Both the position numbers and the translations under genes were made by a program. The notes beneath the pieces were generated by a model that saw only the letters and a list, made by a program, of their open reading frames with translations, was not told the DNA's origin and did no database searches. This document shows positions 15,201 to 30,200 of a DNA stretch of 64,000 nucleotides, piece by piece (the first letter of the stretch is position 1; each line of letters starts with the position of its first letter). Source of the DNA: Reticulitermes speratus (lineage: Eukaryota; Arthropoda; Insecta; Blattodea; Rhinotermitidae); the NCBI GenBank assembly GCA_021186555.1, contig JAJKFL010000006.1:30563478-30627477 (forward strand), written 5' to 3'.

Positions 15201-18200
15201 TTCCCTGGTCTCTACTTGTATATCACCCATTTTCACCAGAGGGTTAAATTGTCTTCAATTTCCCCTACCCACAGCTCTGTAAGCATTGCGAAGCAGACCC
15301 ATGTTGATAAAACATCTTTCACTCAGAATGACCTCAGGAATCACTTCCTGTAATTATGACATACCGTCATGAAACATCCTGTATATTTTACTGTAACATA
15401 ATGCACAAGAGGTTTTAGACTATACCTGCAGACTGTTGATCTTGTTTTCCTGCAGGTGAGGAATCAAATTTTTACAACCCTGGATATGTACTAATGTTGA
15501 CAGTCATTACAATTTGATGATGTACATAGCAGTAAATGTTCCTTCCATTAAAACACAAAAATCTAAGTCTGCTGGTACACTGACAGTACCATTTTATGGA
15601 ACCCAAAGGTTCATTACTGTTATCGTAACAGCCTGCCACTGGTCTCTATTCTAGTCCATGCCCTTCCATCCTTTGTCTTTAAGATGCATTTTAATATTCC
15701 ACTCCACCTATGCCTGGTCTTCCAAATAAGAAACTTTTGTGAGTTTCTAACTTCTCCTTTGCCTTCAAAACTGCATCAACTGCTACTAGTCACACTCCAG
15801 GGTTAACAGGAGGTTAGGCAATGAAAGTGATTAGCATAAGTAAAAATCAGACTTACAAGTATACAAATATATATATATTCCCAATTCTTTACGGCCAATG
15901 AAATCAGTACATGTTAACATGACCACTTCAGTAACGAGATTAACAAACAGAGCATCCATATTCCTCATAAAATATCCAATATGAAATCAGCTTAGATGGA
16001 TGCTTTTTACAGTGCCAACAGTCTTACACTTTTATACAACATTTTTTTCTTCAGTTACAAAGATATTAGAGGGTATATGATGGATCCTGATCTCACAAAT
16101 GTCTGTAAATTGTACCTACATATCTTGATTATAAAATGAAATTAACATCTTCACTCATTTGTACTAATCTCCCCCTCCTCTGTACTACATTTGAACAAGA
16201 AACTCTTTTTTTTCTTTTGAGGAGTTACATAGGAACTCCAACTCTATTTTACAATAAAATCCATACATTTCTCAGTTTAGCTATGATACGATCAGATGCC
16301 TATGATTCCAGTGGCTGTAATTTACTTGTATTGTACCAGCTAGCTCAATGGCCTTACAAGCTGGGGAAAAGTCTGAATAGTAGTTCAAATGGGAAGGTAC
16401 TTTACTATTCACTATCTATGAGTTTATTTAGTTCTACAGTTATTTATGCAAATGTTTGTAGAATTTAAGTAGGAAGTTGGTTAAATGTAGTGGCCTCTGC
16501 AATGAGCTGATCACTTGTTCAGAGGAGCCCTACTGGGTGTGTGTATCTAATTGTGTGATCTAGAAACCTCAACAATGAGGTGGTCTATGCCCGAGTTGGG
16601 CTGTTAAAAAAAAAGGAGTTGGTTAAACCAGATTACAACAAAGGAGAACTTAGGAATGATACAGATGCCTAACATTCTATTATTCACCAGTCTTCCAGTC
16701 ACGGCAGTTCCATTTCCCATACTGTCGCATTTAAAATCACTCCACCAATCATCCATATCCAGCACCTATCCAGCAACTGGCTACTGGAAATATTAGGTAG
16801 GGAAATGTAAATGGCAACTTAAATCTCCATTACTTCACATATTGAGTAACCAGTGGTAACAGTAATTAAATGTGTTACCAATATATTGTTCATTTCTACT
16901 ACAGTAATAAAACTGTATGTTACATATGAATCGGTCTGAAAACACTATTCATGCTACAGTAATAATTCTCAACATTTTCATGCTCCCTAATCTAGAATAC
17001 AGAAACAGACAGAACTTGTGCATATAAACTCAGTATGCTGTACTTTTTGAAAGAATCCCTTGAAAACTAAACAGCAGAGGGTTGTGGTTGTGAGTATTAT
17101 GGTCATCTTATTTACTGTGCAATTCAGGGTAACATAAAGACTTATCTGTGCACACAAGGAAGCAAGACTGTAAATTTTAACTTGAAAGTCACCAAGTATG
17201 TCATATTCCTACACAGCAAATTATTCAACTGTTCAGTCTAAGAACTTGTAAAGAAACTGTTTTATATCTATAGTTTAACAGCCCCAAAGTGCAATACACA
17301 TTTTTATTGCTTGACTTTTCCATGCATTTTAGATGTGCAATGAATACAGATTTTAATTTAACCACAAGAAACAACTGTATGCTACATAGGATTCCTACAC
17401 AATTGTCCCTGCAGATGCATCTCATATTTATTTTTAACTTTTGACAGAAACAACTCTATAAATGGTGTCTATAAGAAACTGACACATTATGACATGTTCA
17501 GATTCACAATTTTCAGTGTTCAGCTAGATTTAGGGCCTAGGTCAGGAAGCAGCACCCAACTGTTATCATGCTTGTCAACCTTGAAGTGGTTCTGATACTG
17601 GCAGAAAATAAATGGAAGCAGTACTTTCTTATTTTGTTGGACGGAAAATATCTGAATACTGATGGGCAGATTAATATTTCAGAAAGAGGAGACATTCAGA
17701 TTCCTAAATACAGCAATCCATTTCTCCTGAAATAACAACTTCATGCAGATAACTGATCACTGCCAGCACAATGTCAAATGTATGTTACCATGCTGTTTGC
17801 AAGTGCCAGCCTCCCAGAAACATTAATGTACAATACCAAGCGTCTCTTACTACACTTGAATTAAACTTAGAGTAAAACACTTCCTTTTATATATCAGTTA
17901 TACAGTGTATACTTTCATACATTTAGTAAAAGAGAGATTCTTATACAAATAAAAACAATGCAAGTAACAAATGATAACTTCTTACAGATCCGTTCCGTAG
18001 TAACAAATTAATTACGTGCATCTTCAGAGTTACTGCAAATAAATATTTACAAATGTTCTAAATAAAATCAAACTCAATATATTGTGCATTAAATTCACAA
18101 TACACCAGTAAAGATACCCATTACTGTCAATTTCATATGTAAATATCTGAATACCACCGTTTGATTTTCATTAGCACCACAGACATCATCAAACGAAAGA

Positions 18201-21200
18201 CATTCAAGGGTACATAAATGTTTAAGTACTTCTAACACTAAACTTGAAGAAAAAAGTAATTTCATTTTTGGCATAAATATACAGTAGAACCCGGATAAGA
18301 AGTCCCCACATAAGAAGTTTTCCCCTGTAAGAAGTCTGATTTTTAAAGTCCCGAAATCCTATTGCTTTTAATAAGCTTCCCTCTTAATAAGTCTTCCCGC
18401 TTAAGGAGTCCCTAATCCTCTGGTCCCTTGAAAGACTTCTTAACAGGGTTCTACTGTATACGCATATATCAACTTGGTCTGTCTCTTCATTACATAAAAT
18501 TACTGAAAGAAATGTTTCTTGTGTGTTCCATTAAAAATGCTAGCAAATTTTAAACTAAACATCTCTCATGGCACTGATTGTCCACCCCCCCCCCCCCACA
18601 CACACACACACACAAAAAACTGCCACGCTGTCAGGAAATGGAATGAAAGTTCACACTGAATACCATCATGTTTTTACATGTCAGTACAATGGTGATGTAA
18701 TACTTGATTGTCAATATTATACAAAAATACACCTGTTATTTGTAATGAAATTCACAATTAACAATGTAGCTTAAATGTTAGTACAGTATTTTTAACTTCA
18801 TGTTGACATTTTCGTCACTTTTAAGTCAGAATCTTTAATTTTGATATGTTTAGCACTTTTACAGCATTTTTAATTTACATTTCATGATTCATGTGTATAA
18901 TTAACCTGAAACACATTTATTTTGAGAATATTGCTCCTTTTGTTATTTATTTCTCTGACTGCTTCAATTCTCTACTGTTAAGGCAACATATTGTGGTTAT
19001 TATTGAGCATAAAAATATTGTACTACAACAATTACTGAGTATGAAGCTAATGTGATATGATGCAAGTTTCAGCACTGCCAAGATCTTTTTAAACAAACAG
19101 ATAGGCAACTGTTCACTGCTACTTCATGCAAGCAACTTCATAACTTCCTACACCAGTTACAGAACCATCACACCACTGATCTAGTTTCTTTTTAACATTA
19201 TAACAATTCCATAAAATGTTAAAAATGGTCACCTAACGGTCTAGATACATAAATGTACAATATGGCAAAAAAGGCATGCCAGAAAATATGATAAAACACT
19301 AATACAAAAATCAACAGATAAAAACACTCAAGACTGAAAAATACTGATTTTAATAATATTGTCAGATTTTATACTTCAGGTATATTACCTAGATCTTAGA
19401 AAAAATATGTAACTGATAAAGGATCTGAAAGTGCCAAGCAGGAAATATACCAATTATGGAATGCTACATCAAGCAACACAGGACAAAAGACTCAGTTCAT
19501 CCTTTTCAAGAACCTATAACAGGGGTTTCAAACATGTGGTCTACAGGCTGCATGAGGCCCACCAGTTCATTTTATGTGGCCCTCCAACTAGTCTTATTGT
19601 AACTGCAAAAATGTGGCCTTACACAACAATACAGCATTCCTATTTTATTTTAAAAGATTTAAAAATGTTATTGTCATGGGCCATAAAGGCTCAAAGATGT
19701 TTGTTGTCCCTGACAGTAACACACAACATATCAGCAAAGAGATAACAATGAAGTAAAATTTAAAATTCAATAATTATAATACACTTTAGCATCATTATTA
19801 AAAGTGTGAAATATTCTTAATGGTGTCCTTAATTTAAAAAAATACTTAACTGATTTATTGCTTAAATGATGTGTGGCCCTCCTTAATTTTCAAAATTATT
19901 CATTTGCTCCACAAACGATTTCAGTTTAAAACCCCTGACCTATACTGTGCTGAATATGCAGCAGCCCACATTTATTCCATTTCACTTACTGCAATGTTAG
20001 TGAATAAACCATAACAGACATCCAGTCTTCTTTGCTACTGCTGTGTAGGGAGAAAATAAAGTAAAAATAGCTCCACTTTACAGAACAGCTTTCTATTATA
20101 TGCCTTGTGCACCACATTCTTACACAAAGCCATTGCGCCCTGGATTTGGATGCATCTGTACCACCAGATTGCGACTTTCCTTTCTCAATTCCCACATCTT
20201 GCGAGCATCCTGGAACAACAGCCATTTAATGATCTTAAAACTTATGAAAATTGCAAGAAATGTACATACAAATGCTGTAACAGTGAACTTGAAAGTGTTT
20301 AGAAATGATGTGCTAAGAACACATCTAGACCCAAGACAGAAAAGAGAGGGAACACAAATGAGGTTGTAAATTATACAGATCACCTAGGACTGAAAGGATT
20401 TGCAGATCCTGATAGTTACAATGGAGTTAACATGCAGCTCAGGGTGGCAAAACAAGAAACAGAACTATGGAAAGTGGCCAGTTGGAAAAATGAGAAAGGA
20501 ACTGGAGAATAATACTCAATGTGCTCATCAAAGTAGACTGTGAAAATATGAATTAGGATGATGATTGGTCACTAGATTATATTCAAATGCAATTAGCCTT
20601 GGTATATGCCATGTGCAGCTGCTGCAGATCTACAGTTTTGGCACCCATGGCACTGTAATAATGAAGCATGAATATCAAAGTATATGAACTTACCAAGTAT
20701 ACAAAGAAAGCTGCAAATCCATGGAAGAACATGGAAATAACTGCTAATCCATAAGACCAAGACAAGTAGTTGAAATTTGGGTACATCAACCAATCACGAC
20801 GCCAACATTCACCACCGAAGATGGATACTGCCAGGAAGAGTAAAATTGCTGCAAAATACACAGTATTATCAGTGTCATAATATGCCCATGTACGTGATAT
20901 TTGTAAGGCAAAGTTCCAGCACTGAACAGCAGTCAACCAACCCATATGTTTCAACATCACTGTCTACAAATACACATTTCTTCGAAGTATCCAACTATAC
21001 AGTACAACTGACTTCCTACAGTCTTTGTATCTTACTGTATCAATCTGAGCAACTATTTGTAAAGCAGTGTGAAAATGGTTAATACTGACATAAAAGCCAT
21101 TTGCACAGAGATAAATATTCACAAAAGTGACTTCACTTCAAAAACTTTTAAATACAGTTACATTGACATTTGGGTATGAAGCGAAAATTTAAACTGGCAA

Positions 21201-24200
21201 GGAGCTCTGGGAAGAACTCATACACTAAGATCCCTGTGCATGGATATTCCTATAAACCTTGTATTCATTCTGTACTTCGATAATGTAAATTTTTATCCAA
21301 CACTCAAACACGATTTAGTTCCTATGTTAGCACACAGAGATGGTCATAAAATCAGTCAGAATTTCTTCAGTGCTTGCAATTGTAAATATGTTACTTGTTA
21401 CTTGGAAGGGGAACTTACTGCTGAAGTACAAATTCTATATTGTTGTTGGTCATAACCTTACAATGCCGCCATGTTTGTTTTTGACTTAAGAATATTTCAT
21501 ATATAGATTGTAATTTGTTTATATCTATCTGCATTCCAAATTTCACATGCCTTGCTAAATACCATATTTAATAATAATAATAACAACCATGGCTCGACAG
21601 CCCTATATGGGCTTGGGCCTCCTCTTTCCGAGGTTACTTGGTCTTGTGCATTTGTGGCAGTGAGTGACCAGCCCACTGGCCGCGCTGTTCGACTCAATCC
21701 TGATGTGACTGCCAGAGCCATCTGGCAGTCAGTCAGGAGACTTGGGTGAGAAATGGCCGCTTAATTTTGCTTATGAGCATTACTAGTCCTATTCATTCCC
21801 GTAAGGTTCTTTTACATGCCGTAAATCTACGACATGGGACCGACGGCTTTACTTCCCCTCCGAAGGAAGTGGTGCTCCGGATTTTTATCACCCTTATAAA
21901 TCCATCGACCTCGGTCGGGATCGAACCCGCGAACCTTGGGTCCAGTGGCGAGCACGCTAACCACTAGTCCACAGAGGTCGACAAATACCATATTTACTAT
22001 ATAATATATACTGTATTTACCCAAATATAAGATGATAGTAAGAATTTTTTTCCTAATTTATTGTGTGAAAAATGGGGGGGGGGGTCACCTTACCATTACA
22101 CACAAAGTTACGTGTTCTATATAGCTGAAAATTGTGCAGGGAGGTTGTCTTATGTTCAGATTAATACCACATTTCATGCAGCTCACATTCTGTCATTGCA
22201 CATTCTGTGAAAGAAAATTGTCTGAATCTGAATGTTAAAAGAGGGAAGGCCTTAAGTTGAAGAACATTAAAAGGAGGCTGCACTGTCTCATTACTTACGA
22301 AAGAAATAAGATTAAATTTTTCTTACATTGAATAATATGAGCTAATTTCTGCAACTAATACTCCATTTCTTCGTCCCAAATGCAACAATTTCCATAAAAT
22401 TACCTGCAAGAGCATTGCATATGAAAGCAATGCCAGACAAAAGCCATTCATACAGAAGAATAAATTCAAGAGGCCAACGTATCAGTTCTAAAGCAATGAT
22501 GATCTGCGATGAAAATGACAGCATAAGTGCTAAGGTGACAAAAGCTTGCACCACCATCAGCCAACCTGAAAATCATTGGAAATATAACACTGAGTAAATA
22601 ACATGAATAAAACCTTGACTAATATTATTAACATGTCGAAGAAGTTTGTAAAGAGCACAGCATACCACAAACAGGTTGTTTTAAAAAACTGCATACAGAT
22701 ACTTCACACTCTTTAACTCATCTTTTAAATGGAACAAGCATTCATAACAACTATTACTAGTTACCAATTTTGCAAATGAATGAAATCCACCACTGCACTT
22801 CAAATGATAGTCTTCTGGGTGCTTACAACATGTAGTATAAAGAGCATTTTTGAGGAATGTGCTGGATCAGTCTCCAGGACAACTTAATTTGGTTCAAGGG
22901 AATGCCGAAGTGACTGGGACGAGGAAATGTATACCTACAGAGATTGGCCACAGTCCTTAAAACCTTTCCATATAATTGACACATTTCCTCCTCCCAATCA
23001 CTTCCGCATCCACCTGAAGGGAACTGACACCCTGAAGATGGAGTCAGCATGTTCCTTTGAAACATCAGAACACACTTACTATCCTACACAGTGTAAGAAC
23101 CCGGAAGACCATCATCTCCCAATTATAGACTGGCATCCACACAGTAAATTTTATCGGTGATACCAAGATGGGTATTGGGAAAGGATTGGCAACACACATT
23201 GTTCAAAATATATTTACATAATAATTTAAATTAACCTTAAATAAATGAAATAATGCTACACATTGGCTAGGGTTACCATATATCCATCACAAGAAAAGAG
23301 GGCATTTTACAATTATCAACCATAAAAATGAGGACATATAGTCACAATTTTACTAAATGAAATGAGGTCTGTCATTTAAAAAAAACATATAGAAATTAAT
23401 ATCAAATATTATTCAAACTTGTATACAGTATATACACAGTGTATACTCTGTTGCCATCTCTGTTGTCATCTTCCTTCTTATGTGCCCATTCGTACTTCTC
23501 TGTTAGTTTGATTTTTAACAGTTGTACACTGCTCTTCAGGAAGGTATGGAAATCTGTATCAAAATTACTTTGAAATTGTTCTGTAGGAATAAAAGCCCTC
23601 TGAGTGACTCACCATTCAACATGTTCTTCTCCTTTGTCCACTGGGCTTGCATCAATGCGATAACTTACTCTACGTTTGCATTATGATGGGGAATGGCAAA
23701 AAACGGTGACATCTTGAACAATTCTGAGTGGCACCACCCATTTTTTGAGTTTTCAACATATTCTGTCCACTTCTGGTGTGCGAAGAAACTGGTTAACTCT
23801 TCAAGGGTGAGATGAACTTCTGTGAACTATTTTTCAGTTGACTAAGTTGGTCAAAACACTCTGTCATCAGTTGGCACTCCCTGATCTATCAGGAACTGGA
23901 GACAAGATTTCATATCATGCCAGTTCGATGGCTCACTAAATGTCATCCACATGAAATGATAAATCTTCCACAGGTTTCATCTGCTTGTCCAAATATTCTA
24001 CACACATGCTCCACATACATTTTATTCCAGCACAGAATATATCACACTCTTCATCAAGTCCTTCTCTACATTTCTCTGCTAGTAGTTCTTTAAATTTAAA
24101 TTCTGAGTGAGACATTCTTTAAGCATGTCCTTCATGGAGTTCAAGTTATTCAGAATTCCATGCCAAAGTTTTCTGAGACATTCTAAAGGTCAACTGCTGA

Positions 24201-27200
24201 ACCCATATGTTCTTATTTTTTCACTCAGACAATGATAATAATGATAATCGTGTATTTCTTTAACAAAGTAGTAGAATGTTTTGCATTTTTGGTACTATTA
24301 AAACACGCAGAAGCTTTAAGAAATAACAAATAGTCAAAACCCCAGACATTTAGAAATAACAAACAGTCAAAACCCAACATTTAGAAATAATAAACAGTCA
24401 AAACCCCAGACATTTAGAAATAACAAACAGTCAAAACCCCAGACATTTAGAAATAACAAACAGTTAAAACCCCAGACATTTAGAAATAACAAACAGTCAA
24501 AACCCCAGACATTTAGAAACAATAAACAGTCAAAACCCCAGACATTTAGAAATAACAAACAGTCAAACCCCCAGACATTTAGAAATAACAAACAGTCAAA
24601 ATCCCAGACATTTAGAAATAACAAACAGTCAAAACCCCAGGCATTTCTAAAAATTTAGGAAACCCACCTGGTCAAAAATTTTTGGGTCAAAAAAGAGGGC
24701 AAACCCAGGGGAAAATAATGGTAGCCTTAACACTGTCCTCACAATCATGCCTCATTAACACTTCTGTATGCAGGTCTATTCATATTTGCAGCATTAAGCA
24801 CATACTTCTCAAAAAGAAAACAACACTAACCTGGTAGAAGCCATTCCCGAATAACATAATACTCCTGACTGAAAATGTAATGACAGCCATCAAACAGTTT
24901 GTCAAACTGATAATATGGGTACCGGAACTGATCAAAACAGTATTCCCATAATCCCATGTGTTTGAAGTCACTGAAAGTTTCCTGATATGACTGAATCCAG
25001 TACGGACTGTAACAAAATGCATAATTTAATGTAATATACATTGTAATAATAATAATAATTATTATTATTATATTATTATTATTATTGTGATAATGATGAG
25101 CAAAGCAACTGTATCCTCGTGAAAAACAAGTACTTAAATTTTATATGTATTCACTACATCAAACAACAGATATCTTGCACTCAATCCACGTTTGGGATTA
25201 GAAAATACCACTACACAGTTCTAAATGCCAGTCTTACCTTGCAAATGACATCATCAGCATTAAACCAGAAATGTACGTCAGCATTCCTCCAAACACCAAG
25301 GCATCTACAATAAAACAATACGAAATGAAACACGAGTTTTTGTTCATATTGCAAATAACAGTAGTTCCCATATCACACCACATTCCAGGGTGGTTTTTGA
25401 TTCCACACTGCTCGTTCGGTGGTTGCGTTATCGTAATGGGCGACCCATACTGAAATCTAGTTTGCCCCATTTATGTAATAACAAAGCTATCTGGTGGGCG
25501 TATTGGGGCTTACATTTTAACACCCATTTATTTTACTACCACCCAGAGGCCCATTCCATTTTATTAGTGTTCATGAATAACCTTTAAACGCTTCATTGCA
25601 TTTTTCTGTGTTTGTTTTGGACGTAGTCTTGCTTTTTGATATAAAAACTTCCACAACATAAGAAAGTTAGGTACCTTTACAGGATATAATTATACGTCTC
25701 TTATGCAAAATTCTATTTCACAGTGTAATAATGAATGGAATGAACCATGCACCTGCGAGGCGCGATCACGCCTTTGTTTACGATCAAGAGTTCAAAAACA
25801 AGAAAATACTTTACTTACTAGTTGCCTTATGATAATCTTGTTTCCCGTTGGTCGACATTGTAAAATGTCGATGTAATACCTAATATTCTATTCTGTTTGT
25901 ATTCACTCACGGCTATACCATTGATACACTTACAACCCATCCACCATCTTGTTTGTCACACAACTGAAATTAATCTGGGGGGTGGGGGGGGGGGTGAGGT
26001 GAGGGGACAGGTGAAAGTAGCCACGCCTCAATACGATAATTTAGTACTGTGTTTGGGGTTAGTCAGCAGGGTATACTGTGATGTTTCACATTCAATACAT
26101 TTCGCATGTACGTTGCATATAACGTGAAGTAAATGTCTTAATTACATGCTCACAACAAAAGTAGTATAAATGATGGACAGTTGGCTGTATGGGCAAATTG
26201 AACATAGCCTAATACTTAACACTTTTTTCTTGCACGAAGTTACTTGGACCCAATGAAGTGATGGGACGGGATTCTATTCCCGGCAATGCTGCTGACGTTT
26301 TTAATAATCACAGCCTCCATAATTAACTGACAGCCCAACTCGTCTTCTTTCTAACGCGCTATTTCTTGAACTTAACGACAGCCGGTACCTGAACCGCCTG
26401 TACCATGACTCCTCCCCATTCGGTCGTGCATGTTGTCAAGTGACTAAGGATGTTGTTAGACGCATTAGTCCTTGACTTGCTCCAAGTCTCCTATTTCTAC
26501 TGTTGAAGGTAACATCTTCAACCATCCAAATGTGTTGGTGTTGATGAATCGCATCCTTCATAATTAATTAGTTCTCATATTTTTACCACTTTCATAATGT
26601 ATATTTCTAACCTTAGCTTATCCAGTGAAACATCACCATCCTTGTGGAAACAGGCTGTTCCAGTTTTTAGTAAAAGGCAGTACTTTTATCTTTTTCTCCC
26701 CCCAATGGCTCGATAGCCCCTTGGGGGCCTAGGCTGCCTCATTGTTGGAGGCTTCACGATCACACTTTGAGACACACCATACTCGGTAGGACTCCTCTGG
26801 ATGAGGGACCAGCCCGTCGCAGAGACCTCTACCTGACAATACACAAGACTCACAAGAGACAGACATCCATACCCTCGGTGGGATTCGAACCCACAATCCC
26901 AGTAAGCAAGTGGCCACAGACCTACGCCTTAGACCACGCGGCCACTGGGATCGGCAAAAGGCAGTACTATGGCTAGTAATTGTAGACCCATTTGTCTACT
27001 TAATAATTTTTTAGTTTACTGTCTATGACCACTTATGCAATATCTTTAAGCCCAAGCTTTAATTCTGTGTGGTTTTAGAAAATAACCCCATTTTGACAAT
27101 TTGGTTACATACCTTAACACTCATGCATTTATGAGTACTTGAGGATGGAGTGATTGTTTGATTCAAAAAGTTTTTTTGACATTGTTCCAGACTCCTTGCT

Positions 27201-30200
27201 TCTTCATAAGTATAGAAATTTTGGAGTTACTTTAATTGGTTTTGTAGCTGTCTGACCAGCAGACAAGCCACAGTTTGTATCTCTAATACCATTTCTTCTT
27301 ATACTATGATATCTGGTGTTTTACAAGGATCTACTTTCAGACCCATCCTGCATTCTGCTCACAACATAGGAACAGGCATATCATACTGAGGTTTTTCAGC
27401 ATTTACTTGTACACTAACCACCTTACTAGTGACTAATAAATACAGCTTTATTGTTCTTCTTACGGGACATATCATATGTTCCAATAAGTTATCATCACCT
27501 GCATACACCAGTGGCAGATATGTCCCATTCAGTTTCATTCCCTCCTGGTTTGCTTGGATCTTCCTAATGGCATATTCTAAAGCAAAGTAATGGTAATAAC
27601 CATTTCCTTGTTTCATACCATTCTGAATATGGTATCAGACGAATGTTTGCCTATCCAAACTTCACTACACGTTTCCTTTAAACACATTGTATTAAACAAA
27701 ATATTGTCATAGGTATACAGAAGTCAATGAGAATAGTATACAAAACCTCCCTCCTAACTGAAGACGACAAATAGATGATGCACTGCCCCATTGTATTCGC
27801 TTTCTTTCTCAAGTATTTGTCAAATGCATAATATATAACTAGTAATTGATGTGTCAAGTTTAAATCCATGCCGATGATCCCTAATAATTTTGTCTATACA
27901 TCAAGTTAACTTTGACCGGCAAATGTTGAACAAAATTATGTATGTAGTTAGTAACAGTGATATGGCTCAGTTTGTCTTATCACCCCTCATAAATAAATGG
28001 GCACAATGATTGACTCCGAGTGTTGAGGAAAATCCCCTCATTCCAAATAGAATTAACAAGTTCATGGATTTCAGAACATATTGTTCCACCTCCTGCTTGA
28101 ATTTCTTCAATACCTAATTATGTGTAACTTTCCAAACTTTCAATAGCTATATAACCTCAAAGGCATTAAACTCTCATACCTGTGGTTCAGCTGTATGTAT
28201 TTCAGTCTGCCTATCATTAACACCACGTACATTCAATAGCTGACACGTGATTCTTCCACCTGTTCAAAATACTGTGAGAGTCTGCAAGATCACCCTTCTT
28301 TTTAACATACATCTTCTTCTTCCATGGCGTTACAGCCCAGGGTGGGCCAAAGCCTCCTTCTTTTTGGGATTTCATCCCGAAGGTTTCCTGGTCCGTAAGT
28401 GAGCATTCTGTAGTGAGTGACTGGCTCACTGACAAGTTTTTGCTCGATCCTGATGAGACTGCCAGAGCCATCTGGCAGGCAGTCAGGAGACTTGGGTGAG
28501 AAATGGCCGCTTGAATTTTGCTTACGGACACTACTAGTTCTATCAAATATTTCACATTATAGTCATGTAGTGAAGCAGTTTGATGGAAACCTGTCACAGG
28601 GCTGTTCAAAATAACATAACTTGCCTCAGTTTTCACTACAACACTTCCAAGCAGAATGACATCTTGCCATCTACAGTAGGAACATTCAGTTCCAGTTGCC
28701 TCTTCACATGTTAATGCTTTCAGCTGTGCAAATCTTTCTTTATTTTAGCAGTGGGTCTAGTATATTACTTTGTTAAAGAGGCCAGGAAGAATAAGTACAG
28801 GTAGCCCTTGTTTTACACCTGTTTGTTCTGTGCCTTTTTGCTTTAACACACCTTGCCAATTGACAGCACTTCTTAATTTACGTCCTCTCGTTTTTTTGTG
28901 TTAATGCCCTTCCTTTGGCTGCCTGCACACTAGAAGCTACCGAGAGCATATGAAACTCCAGGTGTAGAACAAGGCTGGAATGCAGTACCGTCCCTGTAAA
29001 CTACACCAGGCACCATTTGCTTGCCATTTAGTTCACACTGAAATTCTGTGGTGCATTTATTTGCTTTTCTTTAAGTCTCCTTTACTTCTTATTCAATAAG
29101 TGAAAACTGTAAATTGACACCCCCTAATGCAACCCCAATAAAAAAACCAACAAAAGGAAATCTGTATTGAAGAGAAATTAGACATAATAAATTGGCTTTC
29201 AAAAGGTGAATGCATTGCTGTGCTCTTGGCTTGGCCAGGAGCACTGTACATATAGTTCATGATAATGCTGAAAAAAATTAGAGTGTGCTAAGTCAGGAAC
29301 TCCCTCCTGTAATTCAGCTACTGTTGCCATTGCCTACCGCATCATCATCTGATCCCAGCTGACCCTCTCCCCCTTCTTCATCTCATAACACAGCAACCAC
29401 CAGCTTCCTCAAGCCATCTTATCTAGCATGTAACACATATGTCTGCAAATTGTTTACAAATCCTTCCAGTTTAGATAGGTTACAAACGAATATTCATGGT
29501 TTAATACCAGTAACACAATAAGAATGTAATAAGTATATGTATATACACCTTACACAAAGAGGCTGTCATTGGCATGACTACCCCAACCCCTACCTGTTCC
29601 AGTATTTCTCATGAAAATGCCGTGTTTGTTTGACACCTTTTTTAGTTACACCCATTTTCTCAGGAACACAACTAGACTGTAAAACAAGGTTACATGTATT
29701 TAAAGTTTCAGTTTACCACTCTGTGTTGCTGCTTATATAAAAATAGTCAAAGTTCTGTCTTACTTCTGGTACTACCAAACACTCATGTCCCAAACAGCAT
29801 TTAACAGTTAAAGAGCTTTACTCCATCTAAGTATTTGTCAGATATAAATTACAGCATTATACTGGTACAATAATAGAAAATAATTTGGCTTTTTGGCTAT
29901 TTACAACTTTGCTACAGAACTGCATCAGTCATATTAGAACAATGACTTCTTGTGGGAAGAATGCAAAATCACAAAGGCTCACTAATCAAATATATATAGT
30001 CCTAAATTATGGACTCCTCATTCAAGATGCAGTATGTAAATCATGGTGTTAATTAATTGCAGAATTCACAGAATGAGTTCATCAGCACTGAGATGGTCAG
30101 GGGATTAACAGGCATGGCAAAATATGGACATGCATGGGATATTGTGAATGGAAAACTTTATAGGAAGACTACATGCAAGACATAAGCAGATTAAAATAAT

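Larger units (their letters stand above)
11880..20119 (-). other. CpG-poor flank downstream of gene 3, possible very long 3' UTR
   Basis: No coding exon, RNA gene or long open frame was recognised over 8.2 kb apart from repeats at 16488-16612, 18282-18456 and 19520-19937. The low CpG content is like that of the gene 3 introns. It may be a long 3' UTR or merely flanking DNA. Confidence 0.3.
23270..24727. mobile_element. Decayed hAT-like element
   Basis: The left end tagggttaccat and right end atggtagcctt are imperfect inverted repeats around the hAT transposase relic and a 33-bp minisatellite. Boundaries are approximate. It lies in the intron between exons 3 and 4 of claudin-like gene 3. Confidence 0.5.

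Noticed and set aside
20100..20369. Overlapping plus-strand frames
   Set aside because: Antisense of the terminal exon of claudin-like gene 3.
24367..24624. Open frame of repeated [11 protein letters not shown] on the minus strand
   Set aside because: It is the translation of a 33-bp minisatellite; there is no start context, splice site or domain.
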